A stretch of 9,731 nt of DNA, from contig JAUYTF010000278.1 in assembly GCA_030695285.1 (NCBI GenBank), positions 1 to 9,731 of the forward strand. Reading direction: 5' to 3'. Every line of letters begins with the position of its first letter. Within the stretch, counting starts at the first letter, position 1. Positions 1 through 6,040 of this stretch are shown in pieces. Under the pieces are notes generated by a model. The model was not told the origin of the DNA. It was given only the letters and a program-made list of their open reading frames with translations, and ran no database searches. The position numbers and the translations under genes were made by a program. The DNA is from Eubacteriales bacterium (GTDB lineage Bacteria; Bacillota; Clostridia; Christensenellales; CAG-138).

Positions 1-42
1 TCAGACGACACAACGAATCGAATACACGAGGATCAAATCACC

Positions 43-1395
43 ATGAACAGAATGCTTCCCCTTTTGATGGCGGTCGTGATGCTGCTGCCTGTGTCCGCTC
101 AGATCAGCAACGACCCGCCGGACGTGGAGATCGTCGCTCCATATTACATCGTCACGGATGCGGACGATCCCTCCATCGTCTTTTACGAGCGGGATCCGGA
201 CGAGCGCTGGATCCCCGCCAGCACGATGAAGATCATGACCTGTATTATCGCGCTTGAGCACGTGAAAGACTACGACGAGCCCGTTGTCGTGACAAAACAG
301 GCGGCGAACATGAAAGAGACCAACTCGCTGATGGAGCTGTACGCAGGCGAGACGATGTCGGTCGAGCAGCTGCTGTACGGACTGATGCTCGTCTCCGGCA
401 ACGACGCGGCGCTCATGTTGGCAACCCATGTCGCGGGCAGCGTAGCGGCGTTCTGCGATCTGTCAAACGCCAAAGCAGCGGAGCTTGGCATGGTGAACTC
501 GCATTTTCTCAACGCGAGCGGCGCATATCGCAGCGGCCAATACTCGAGTGCGCGGGATATGGCGCTCTTAACCGCATATGCGCTCAAGAATGATAAGTTT
601 CGGGAGATCATCTCCACGGTGACGTATACCATCGAGCCAAACGACGTGCGCAAAAAAACAGACGTGCTGAAAAACACCAATCGTCTGATCTCTGACGACC
701 CGGAAACCGGGGCGGCCTATAGTGAGCTTTGCATCGGCGGCAAAACGGGTAGCACGCTCAACGGCGGCAAATGCCTGGTTGCGGCGGCGGAGCTGGACGG
801 CGCGCGGGTGATCGTTGTGCTCATCGGTGCCGACGACCTGAACAGCTATGATGTCAACCGCCGCATGCCCAAGGTGTTTGCAAACGCGAAATTCCTGCTG
901 GAATACACGCTGGAAACCGACTATACACCGGTAACGCCCGATTCACTGGGGTTTGTTTACTCCATCGAAGCAACGCCGGGCGCCGGCGCCGCGCCGTTTC
1001 CGGTATCCGCGCGGTTCGACGAGAGCGCCGTGCGCCGCCTGCCAAACGAGATGGCAAAAGCGCTGGCCGCGGATATCACGCAGATGGAGGTCACGACCGG
1101 GCTTAACGACGCGCTTGCCGGCGCAAAAGCAGGAGATGTCGTGGGCACCATCTCCTGCGCATATCAAGGACGCGCGCTCTTTTCCGGCGAACTCGTGGCG
1201 GACACAGACGCTGTTACAACCCCGATGCCCACTATCGCTTTTCCCGTGAGCACGCCGGAGCCCACGCCCGACAGCGATACTGGCAATCCATTTGCCAACG
1301 CGACGCTCGGCGTATACATCTTTGGCGGCCTGAGCGTGCTGCTGACCCTCAGCCTGATCGCGCTGATCGTGCTGATGATCAGGAAGCGCAGATAG
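43..1395 (+). CDS. D-alanyl-D-alanine carboxypeptidase (DacF/PBP5-type, S11 family), membrane anchored
   Basis: The 450-residue protein should remove the terminal D-Ala from peptidoglycan pentapeptides outside the membrane. All three penicillin-binding motifs are intact: S60-T-M-K63 (nucleophile and general base), S118-G-N120 and K234-T-G236. Residues 1-19 form a signal peptide with a likely VSA|Q cleavage site. After the catalytic domain (about 25-295), residues 305-390 form a beta-rich segment resembling the PBP5 C-terminal domain. A Pro/Thr-rich linker (about 393-410, ending PEPTPD) and one hydrophobic helix (about 421-446) ending in RKRR follow. The protein is therefore probably held by a true transmembrane anchor rather than the amphipathic helix of E. 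coli PBP5. The ATG at 43 is supported by GAGG at 28-31. No partner gene lies downstream; transcription should end at the hairpin at 1489-1525. The family call is secure; the exact paralogue (dacA, dacB or dacF) is not. Confidence 0.95.
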   Translation: MNRMLPLLMAVVMLLPVSAQISNDPPDVEIVAPYYIVTDADDPSIVFYERDPDERWIPASTMKIMTCIIALEHVKDYDEPVVVTKQAANMKETNSLMELYAGETMSVEQLLYGLMLVSGNDAALMLATHVAGSVAAFCDLSNAKAAELGMVNSHFLNASGAYRSGQYSSARDMALLTAYALKNDKFREIISTVTYTIEPNDVRKKTDVLKNTNRLISDDPETGAAYSELCIGGKTGSTLNGGKCLVAAAELDGARVIVVLIGADDLNSYDVNRRMPKVFANAKFLLEYTLETDYTPVTPDSLGFVYSIEATPGAGAAPFPVSARFDESAVRRLPNEMAKALAADITQMEVTTGLNDALAGAKAGDVVGTISCAYQGRALFSGELVADTDAVTTPMPTIAFPVSTPEPTPDSDTGNPFANATLGVYIFGGLSVLLTLSLIALIVLMIRKRR

Positions 1396-1488
1396 GGACT
1401 GCCATTTCTGGACAGCCCCTCAGTGTTGCGCGCTTATTCTTATTCATATTATTGGCATTACAGGAGCTTTGTTGGGTTCAACCGTCAT

Positions 1489-1525
1489 CCGCAAGAAAAG
1501 AGAGTCGTCTTTTCTTGCGGTTTTT
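1489..1525 (+). terminator. Rho-independent terminator of the carboxypeptidase gene
   Basis: There is a perfect 12-bp stem, CCGCAAGAAAAG (1489-1500) with CTTTTCTTGCGG (1509-1520), an 8-nt loop, and a run of five T at 1521-1525. The T tract is on the + strand only, so it serves the carboxypeptidase gene. It sits just beyond the stop of the convergent flavoprotein gene but has no matching T tract for that direction. Confidence 0.9.
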
Positions 1526-1530
1526 CTACG

Positions 1531-2157
1531 CTAGCGAATGAAGTTCGTCATCACCCTTTGCGCGTTCTCCGGCAGCGGCACCGTCTCTTTCCCCGCTTCG
1601 ATGAGCTTTAACAGCCACGCCATGCAGGCAGCGTTTTTCACGAGCGTCTGCATGCCTTCGCTATCACCCTCGACCTCGCCCTTGTCCCGCCCGTAAGCAA
1701 TTGTCCAATACTGTGACGGGGGAATGACGGTCTGTGAAAGATTGAGGTAGTTGTTGAGCTGGTGAACGACATCCACCCCGCCCGCGCGCCGCACCACTGC
1801 GCAACTCGTTGAAACCTTCAGGCGAAAATAGCTCGAGCTCGTGTAAAACACGCGGTCTAAGAAAGACTTCATCGTGCCCGGAATCCCCGCATAATACGTC
1901 GGGCAACCGAGGATGAACCCGTCGCAATCACGCAGCTTCTGGGCAATCTCGTTCACGCAGTCGTCCGAAAACACGCAGCGGTTGCCCTCGGACGTTTTGC
2001 AATGCCCGCATGCAACGCACCCGCGGATGCTCAGCTTGCCGATCTGGATCGTCTCGGTTTCAATGCCCTGACGCTCCAGCTCGTCGGTCATCGCCTGCAG
2101 TGCCATGGTCGTGTTGCCGTTGACGCGCGGGCTGCCGTTGATTGCGATCACTTTCAT
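1531..2157 (-). CDS. Flavodoxin-fold NAD(P)H-dependent oxidoreductase / iron-sulfur flavoprotein-like
   Basis: The 208-residue protein has the NADPH-dependent FMN reductase fold. The N-terminal strand runs into the FMN phosphate-binding loop G8-S-P-R-x-x-G-N-T (8-16). A second flavin-contact segment, G84-C-P-T-Y-Y-A-G (84-91), is followed by MKSFLDR. Cysteines C47, C50, C53 and C61 have the spacing CX2CX2CX7C, which matches the compact [4Fe-4S] motif of the ISF family of flavoproteins. It may therefore carry both FMN and a cluster and transfer electrons between unknown partners in the cytoplasm. The physiological substrate cannot be inferred. The ATG at 2157 has GGGAG eight bases upstream. 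It is the last gene of the leftward run and starts 45 bp after the HAD phosphatase stop, so the two are probably cotranscribed. It could instead be a quinone or nitro reductase without a cluster. Confidence 0.9.
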   Translation of the reverse strand: MKVIAINGSPRVNGNTTMALQAMTDELERQGIETETIQIGKLSIRGCVACGHCKTSEGNRCVFSDDCVNEIAQKLRDCDGFILGCPTYYAGIPGTMKSFLDRVFYTSSSYFRLKVSTSCAVVRRAGGVDVVHQLNNYLNLSQTVIPPSQYWTIAYGRDKGEVEGDSEGMQTLVKNAACMAWLLKLIEAGKETVPLPENAQRVMTNFIR

Positions 2158-2202
2158 ATGCGCCGCTCCCTTTCTCCTGTCGTTTGGGTGAACAAATCCA
2201 TC

Positions 2203-2769
2203 TCAGTCCAGCGGAAACGGCGAGAGCGCGTCTCCTTTGACCATGTATGCCGCGCGCGCAAGCCGCGCAAGCGGGCTGTCGCTCCTGCTATCGGAATAAA
2301 AGCTGTCGATCTGCACTTCGGGATACGCTTCCCGCATGCGGCGCACCTTCTCCTCACCGTGGCAATTCTGACCCTCGTACACGCCGGCTTCGGCCTCCAC
2401 GCGCGAGGCGATCAGGCGAAGGTTGAGCCTTTGCATGAGCGGCTCTAGCAAAAACTCCGGCGAAGCGGAGATGATCAAATCATCCTCCTGCTTCTGTGCA
2501 AAATACCAGTCCTTCAGATGCTTATCGTGCGTGAGCCAGAAACGCTCTACCTCTTCGCGCACGTCCGGCACATGCCTTAGATAGCGGTAGAAGCGCTGCT
2601 TGACGCGCGTCTTGTCCGCAAGACCCAGTAGCATGAGAAGAAACCAGGGTATAGCAGCGAGCGCGCTCAGGGTCGCACGCGGATATTTCGCCGTGCAGTG
2701 GCGAAAGAAATCTACGCTGCAATCCCCGTGATAGATCGTTTTGTCAAAATCGTAAACATTGATCAGCAA
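2203..2769 (-). CDS. HAD-superfamily IB phosphatase (phosphoserine-phosphatase-like), TTG start
   Basis: The 188-residue protein has the four HAD motifs: motif I D7-F-D-K-T11 (nucleophile D7, acid/base D9), motif II S101 in IISASPE, motif III K141, and motif IV S159-D160-S-R-S-D164, which binds Mg2+. The helical insert between motifs I and II (about 15-95) is the C1 cap, typical of subfamily IB (SerB or PAP-type phosphatases). Residues 33-50 of the cap are markedly hydrophobic. The substrate is unknown. No ATG or GTG lies suitably in frame near the N terminus, and DFDKT normally sits about 6-8 residues in, so the start is the TTG at 2769, preceded by only a weak purine-rich ribosome site. That start falls inside the direct repeat described separately. 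The gene follows another HAD hydrolase and precedes the flavoprotein. Function beyond phosphatase is unassigned. Confidence 0.88.
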   Translation of the reverse strand: MLINVYDFDKTIYHGDCSVDFFRHCTAKYPRATLSALAAIPWFLLMLLGLADKTRVKQRFYRYLRHVPDVREEVERFWLTHDKHLKDWYFAQKQEDDLIISASPEFLLEPLMQRLNLRLIASRVEAEAGVYEGQNCHGEEKVRRMREAYPEVQIDSFYSDSRSDSPLARLARAAYMVKGDALSPFPLD

Positions 2770-2887
2770 TTGTTTCCCTTTCCCGGACTGCCGCTAAACG
2801 GCACCGGCACAAGACTCTTTCTTCGTTGCGTGGATCAGCAAGTGCTTCCATCTCCCAAACTGCCGCTAAACGGCACCGGCAGCTCAT
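2744..2887 (-). CDS. Possible 47-residue small ORF built from two 24-residue repeats (speculative)
   Basis: Reading leftwards from ATG at 2887, one open frame runs through both repeat copies to TGA at 2746-2744. It ends 26 nt inside the HAD phosphatase gene. Because the 72-bp period equals 24 codons, the peptide contains CRCRLAAV twice (residues 3-10 and 27-34), followed each time by a related charged stretch and A-D. A GGGAG lies upstream but about 14 nt from the ATG, which is far. Of the six nucleotide differences between copies, two are silent and four change the residue, so there is no sign of coding constraint. It is recorded because it could couple translation into the weak TTG start, but it is more likely a by-product of the repeat. 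Confidence 0.2.
   Translation of the reverse strand: MSCRCRLAAVWEMEALADPRNEERVLCRCRLAAVRERETIADQCLRF
2761..2881. repeat. Imperfect direct repeat, 2 x 49 bp, period 72 bp, with internal hairpins
   Basis: Copy A (2761-2809) and copy B (2833-2881) match at 43 of 49 positions. The last 23 bp are identical, and a 23-bp unique spacer lies between the copies. Each copy holds a perfect inverted repeat TGCCG-CTAAA-CGGCA (2789-2803 and 2861-2875). A further copy of the TGCCG arm on the complementary strand gives an alternative, wider pairing. No T tract follows, so these are not ordinary terminators. The array lies between the two HAD genes and runs over the first three codons of the downstream one. 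It may be a REP-like dispersed element or a local tandem duplication; the window alone cannot distinguish these. Confidence 0.85.
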
Positions 2888-2906
2888 TATTTATATCGGC
2901 TCTCCC

Positions 2907-3587
2907 TCAACGGCTTTCGCAAACACCGCTTTTGCCCGGGTCGTTTAGCACCAGCTCGGGCACCTGTTTCGGGTCTCCCGTGATGCAGGTGGCTCCCGCC
3001 GCGAGAATCTCCTCCACTGAGCGGAACCCCCAGTTGACGGAGACGCAGCGCATGCCCGCGTTGTGGGCAAAGTGCACATCCACATCCGAATCCCCGACGT
3101 ACACGGACTCCTCCGGCGTGACCTTGAAAAAATCCATGATGAAGCGCAGCACGTCCGGCGCGGGCTTGATGGCGAATTTATCCATCCGCCCGAGCACCAG
3201 CGAGAACATATCCTTGGGATACAGCGTCCCTGCTACCTTGACCGTGTCCGCATGCGGTTTGTTGGACGCGATGGCGACCGTGACCCCCGTGGCCTTGATG
3301 CGCTCTACCGCCTCAATCATGCCGTCGTAAGCATGCGAGCGGTCGAGGTTGTGTTCTTTATAGTGCGCCGTATACAACTCCAGCACCTGATCCGCCTGGT
3401 CTTTATGCTCCGGCGGCACCGCGTGTTCACACATAAAATTGACGCTGTGGCCGACGATGGCTGCCACGCGCGACTCAGGCAACGCGGGAAAGTCGCATGC
3501 CGTGAGCGCAAAATTGAGGCTGTCTGTGATGTCGTGCAGTGTGTTGACGAGCGTTCCGTCAAGGTCGAATACGCAGAGTTTTACCAT
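2907..3587 (-). CDS. HAD-family hydrolase, phosphoglycolate phosphatase-like
   Basis: The 226-residue cytoplasmic phosphatase has the standard motifs: D8-L-D10-G-T-L (nucleophile and acid/base), S108-N-K110 (motif II), K141-P (motif III) and G165-D166-S-D-V-D170 (motif IV, metal ligands). Residues about 17-85 form the helical C1 cap typical of Gph, PpaX or beta-phosphoglucomutase relatives. Length and motif spacing fit Gph/PpaX, which hydrolyse 2-phosphoglycolate or pyrophosphate, but HAD substrates are not predictable from motifs. The ATG at 3587 is preceded by AAGGA at a long spacing of about 14 nt. It lies 90 bp after the transporter stop and 137 bp before the second HAD phosphatase, all on one strand, so an operon is plausible. 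Confidence 0.9.
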   Translation of the reverse strand: MVKLCVFDLDGTLVNTLHDITDSLNFALTACDFPALPESRVAAIVGHSVNFMCEHAVPPEHKDQADQVLELYTAHYKEHNLDRSHAYDGMIEAVERIKATGVTVAIASNKPHADTVKVAGTLYPKDMFSLVLGRMDKFAIKPAPDVLRFIMDFFKVTPEESVYVGDSDVDVHFAHNAGMRCVSVNWGFRSVEEILAAGATCITGDPKQVPELVLNDPGKSGVCESR

Positions 3588-3677
3588 GATTGTTGCCGTT
3601 ATCCTTCTTGTTCGTTACGAACCTGTTCTTTCATGAATCCGTTAAAATAATAGTCGCGCCAAATGCGCAAGAACCCG

Positions 3678-4571
3678 CTAGAGTCCCATCAGTATGCCGA
3701 ACTGCCCCAGAATCACCAACAACGTGCCAAAGACCGAAGCGCCGGGCTGCTTTTCCTTCTGAAACATGCGCGCAAAGAGCATCACAAAAGCGCTGGTGAG
3801 CACGCCGACGGGCGCAAGATAGCTCATATCTCCGCGCAAGGACGCAAAATGCGTCGCAACGAAGCTGCCCGCGAGAAACACCGCCGCAAAAAGAATGCCA
3901 ATCCATGCGCGGGGCGAAAAATCTCCCAGCGTCCACTGCTTCTTGCGCACAAAAACGAAGATCCACAGCAGAGCCGCCGCAAACGACGCGCGCCAGAACT
4001 CAAACACCGCCGCGTCGAACGACTCGCCGATAAACCCGCGCCGCACAAGCTGCGACCCCGTGGCGGCAAATACCGCAATCAGCGCATAGATAAACCAGAG
4101 CTGACTTTGCAGCTGCGGTGTGCTGCTTTCGATAAACACGATGCCGAGCAGAATCAGCACCATGCAGCAGATTTTCCATAAACCCATCGGAGCGCCAAAG
4201 AGAAAGTGCGATGCCAGCAGCGTAAGCAGCGAGGAGAGCAGGTAGACCGGCATCACCTTGCTCACTTTTCCGCCTGTAAGCGCGGTAAACAGGCTGAGCC
4301 ACGCGAGCGCGGAGAGCAGGCCGCAGACCCCGATCCAGACGAGCTGCATGCTATTAACCGCGAGTGCGCGCGAAATGCCGCCAGTAAAATGCAGCTGTGC
4401 AATGCAGCAAAACACCAGCAGCAGCGCAAACACCGCAGACGCAGCGGAAGGATCCGCCCGCCTTGCCGCGCAGCGCATCCAGCTTGGCACGCCGCCGAGC
4501 AGGATTGTGCTCGCCAGCGCAAGCGCACCCCAGATGAGCAAATTGCGGATCGCCAGAGGGTCTAAACTCAT
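3678..4571 (-). CDS. EamA-family (drug/metabolite transporter superfamily) permease
   Basis: The 297-residue protein consists almost wholly of hydrophobic segments. About ten helices can be traced (roughly 7-30, 44-62, 74-97, 103-122, 128-148, 155-174, 186-207, 220-242, 249-267 and 276-296), separated by short polar loops such as RRADPS and RKKQWTLGD. This is the 10-helix, two-repeat EamA layout and normal length for the family. Members export or import small metabolites; no substrate can be named. The ATG at 4571 is fixed by a perfect AGGAGG at 4578-4583 with 6-nt spacing. A good promoter lies at 4600-4628. It is the first gene of the leftward run, so the HAD phosphatases downstream may act on a metabolite it moves, which is inference only. 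Confidence 0.9.
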   Translation of the reverse strand: MSLDPLAIRNLLIWGALALASTILLGGVPSWMRCAARRADPSAASAVFALLLVFCCIAQLHFTGGISRALAVNSMQLVWIGVCGLLSALAWLSLFTALTGGKVSKVMPVYLLSSLLTLLASHFLFGAPMGLWKICCMVLILLGIVFIESSTPQLQSQLWFIYALIAVFAATGSQLVRRGFIGESFDAAVFEFWRASFAAALLWIFVFVRKKQWTLGDFSPRAWIGILFAAVFLAGSFVATHFASLRGDMSYLAPVGVLTSAFVMLFARMFQKEKQPGASVFGTLLVILGQFGILMGL

Positions 4572-4599
4572 ACGCCGCCTCCTGTCCTTTTCGCAAGGT

Positions 4600-4628
4600 A
4601 TTGTATCATACCTGGCACTTTGCTACAA
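4600..4628 (-). promoter_or_regulatory. Sigma-A-type promoter of the leftward transporter/HAD/flavoprotein run
   Basis: On the minus strand, TTGTAG (4628-4623) and TACAAT (4605-4600) are separated by exactly 17 bp. A TG just upstream of TACAAT gives an extended -10. The expected start point is near 4593, leaving a short leader that carries the AGGAGG site. Confidence 0.75.
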
Positions 4629-4682
4629 CCGTTTGTCCCGCGCTTCCGGCGCGGCAGATGCGGCAGGAGCGCCCGTTTTCGT

Positions 4683-4711
4683 TTTACCGCGCGGCGCGCG
4701 TATGGTATACT
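4683..4711 (+). promoter_or_regulatory. Sigma-A-type promoter of the secernin-like/serine hydrolase operon
   Basis: TTTACC (4683-4688) and TATACT (4706-4711) are 17 bp apart, with an extended -10 TGG immediately before TATACT. The predicted start point is near 4718, giving a leader of about 70 nt. It diverges from the transporter promoter about 55 bp away. A 6-bp inverted repeat, CCGCGC/GCGCGG, lies between them at 4638-4654. Confidence 0.75.
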
Positions 4712-4775
4712 AAGAGATAATTCCTTCTATTGAGTTGTGCTTTGGCAAACGCAGAGAACACTTTTATTTACCGTC

Positions 4776-4781
4776 AGGAGG
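4776..4781 (+). promoter_or_regulatory. Ribosome binding site that fixes the C69 hydrolase start
   Basis: A perfect AGGAGG lies 8 nt before the ATG at 4790. It shows that translation begins there rather than at the upstream in-frame start at 4730, and it places the catalytic cysteine at residue 2. Confidence 0.9.
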
Positions 4782-4789
4782 CAGCGATT

Positions 4790-6040
4790 ATGTGCGACAC
4801 GCTTGGCGTTCTTCAAGGCTCCTATGCGCTCTTTGGCAAAAACAGCGACCGAAGCCCCAACGAGGCACAGATCACCGAGCTCTACCCCGCGCGCATCTAT
4901 GACGGCGGCGAGGTCGCCTGCACCTACCGGCTCATCCCGCAAGCAAGGGAGACGCTTGGCGTGCTACTCTCGCGGCCTGTCTGGATGTGGGGCGCGGAGA
5001 TCGGCGTCAACGAGGCGGGCGTCGCCATCGGCAACGAGGCGGTGTTTACCAAGGGGAAATACGGCGCGCCGTCTCTCACGGGCATGGATTTGCTGCGTTT
5101 AGCGCTAGAACGCGCACAGAGCGCTCAGCGCGCGGTCAACGTGATCATCGAACTATTGGAAACCTATGGCCAGGGCGGCAACTGCGGCTTTGACCACACG
5201 TTTTATTATGACAACTCGTTTCTCATCACGGACAAGGACAAGCTCTTCGTGCTCGAAACCTGCCGTAAAAACTGGGTGGTGAAATCTTATCCGCGCGCTT
5301 CGATCAGCAACCGCCTGAGCATTGGTGCAGACGGGGAGCGTTACGGCGGCGGGATTTGCGACTTTGCCAAGACGTATTCCGACCCGCTCTACTCCTATTT
5401 TTCCGGCAGTCGTCAGCGAAAGGCCGCGAGCGCTTGCTCCCTGCTCACGGCAAGCACAGAGGCAGACCTGATGCGCGCACTCAGAGGCCACGACGCGACC
5501 GTTGCAAACCCGTTTGCGCAAGGTTCGGTCTCAAGCTGCTGCATGCACTACGGCGGCATGGTAGGCGACCACACGACCGCGAGCATGGTCATCCACCTCG
5601 ACGTCGGTGCGCCTACCGTGTTTCTCACGGGCACTTCCACCCCGTGCGTCTCGCTCTATAAGCCATATCGCTTCGGCAACCCCGCGCGCTTGCCCGTCAC
5701 CACGCCGGGCGACGAGGCGGGCGCGCGCTATTGGAGAGAAGCGGAAGCGTTCCGCCGCGCACTCATCGGCAAGATCGTCCCCGCAGAGTTTTATGCCGAG
5801 CGGGACACGCTGGAGACGAGCTGGATGGCGGATGTATCCGGCAATGCACAAGCGATGGATGAGTTGCTTACCCGCGCAATCGACGAGGAAGCCGCGTTTT
5901 ACGCGAAGTATGACCCGTCGGCGTTTGAGAAAGCCCCCGTGAAAAAAGCCTTTGTGAAGAACTGGGCAAAAAAGAATGCGGCATTCTCATCGGGTTCCGC
6001 CACACAACCCAAAAAGAAGGAGCAAGAGAGTAAAGAATGA
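4790..6040 (+). CDS. Secernin/C69-family Ntn hydrolase (dipeptidase-like)
   Basis: The 416-residue protein begins M-C-D-T. As in C69 and secernin Ntn hydrolases, removal of Met1 would expose Cys2 as an N-terminal nucleophile for amide cleavage. The adjacent F15-G-K-N-S-D-R21 followed by NEAQ (24-27) is the secernin-type signature. The conserved segments G72-V-N-E-A-G-V-A-I-G-N (72-82), GMDLLRLALERA (98-109) and GGNCGF (129-134) also fit. The C-terminal tail from about 380 is rich in lysine and polar residues and looks disordered. There is no signal peptide, so it should be cytoplasmic. Bacterial C69 enzymes include dipeptidases, while most secernin-like members have no defined substrate. The stop overlaps the next gene's ATG (ATGA), indicating translational coupling. 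The longer frame from 4730 is rejected because it would bury Cys2 and ignore the AGGAGG site. Confidence 0.9.
   Translation: MCDTLGVLQGSYALFGKNSDRSPNEAQITELYPARIYDGGEVACTYRLIPQARETLGVLLSRPVWMWGAEIGVNEAGVAIGNEAVFTKGKYGAPSLTGMDLLRLALERAQSAQRAVNVIIELLETYGQGGNCGFDHTFYYDNSFLITDKDKLFVLETCRKNWVVKSYPRASISNRLSIGADGERYGGGICDFAKTYSDPLYSYFSGSRQRKAASACSLLTASTEADLMRALRGHDATVANPFAQGSVSSCCMHYGGMVGDHTTASMVIHLDVGAPTVFLTGTSTPCVSLYKPYRFGNPARLPVTTPGDEAGARYWREAEAFRRALIGKIVPAEFYAERDTLETSWMADVSGNAQAMDELLTRAIDEEAAFYAKYDPSAFEKAPVKKAFVKNWAKKNAAFSSGSATQPKKKEQESKE

Noticed and set aside
1..42. Upstream end of the window before the carboxypeptidase
   Set aside because: Only the ribosome site region is visible; no complete promoter or gene can be supported in 42 bases.
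1475..1483. GGTTCAACC resembling a tRNA T-loop
   Set aside because: No acceptor, D or anticodon arms can be built around it, and it lies next to a clear protein-gene terminator.
1423..1611. Rightward ORF from TTG between the carboxypeptidase and flavoprotein genes
   Set aside because: It runs through the terminator hairpin and into the antisense of the flavoprotein gene, and has no ribosome site or recognisable motif.
2002..2448. Rightward ORF spanning the flavoprotein/HAD junction
   Set aside because: It is antisense to two well-supported genes with intact catalytic motifs and covers their intergenic ribosome site.
3610..3628. GTTCG-TTA-CGAAC followed by GAAC-CT-GTTC, reminiscent of a Gram-positive LexA/SOS box
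   Set aside because: The LexA site needs GAAC and GTTC separated by four bases; here the spacing is two, and the other palindrome has the half-sites in reverse order. No SOS gene is nearby.
3588..3634. 11-codon leader ORF (ATG at 3634, leftward) before the phosphoglycolate-phosphatase-like gene
   Set aside because: It has no ribosome site of its own and no attenuator-like structure; its length is within chance expectation.
3663..4181. Long rightward ORF (172 codons) opposite the EamA transporter
   Set aside because: It is an antisense shadow of a GC-rich membrane-protein gene: rich in Arg, Lys, His and Gln, with no family motif.
4730..4789. 20-codon N-terminal extension of the C69 hydrolase
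   Set aside because: It lacks a ribosome site and would bury the catalytic Cys2; AGGAGG at 4776-4781 fixes the ATG at 4790.
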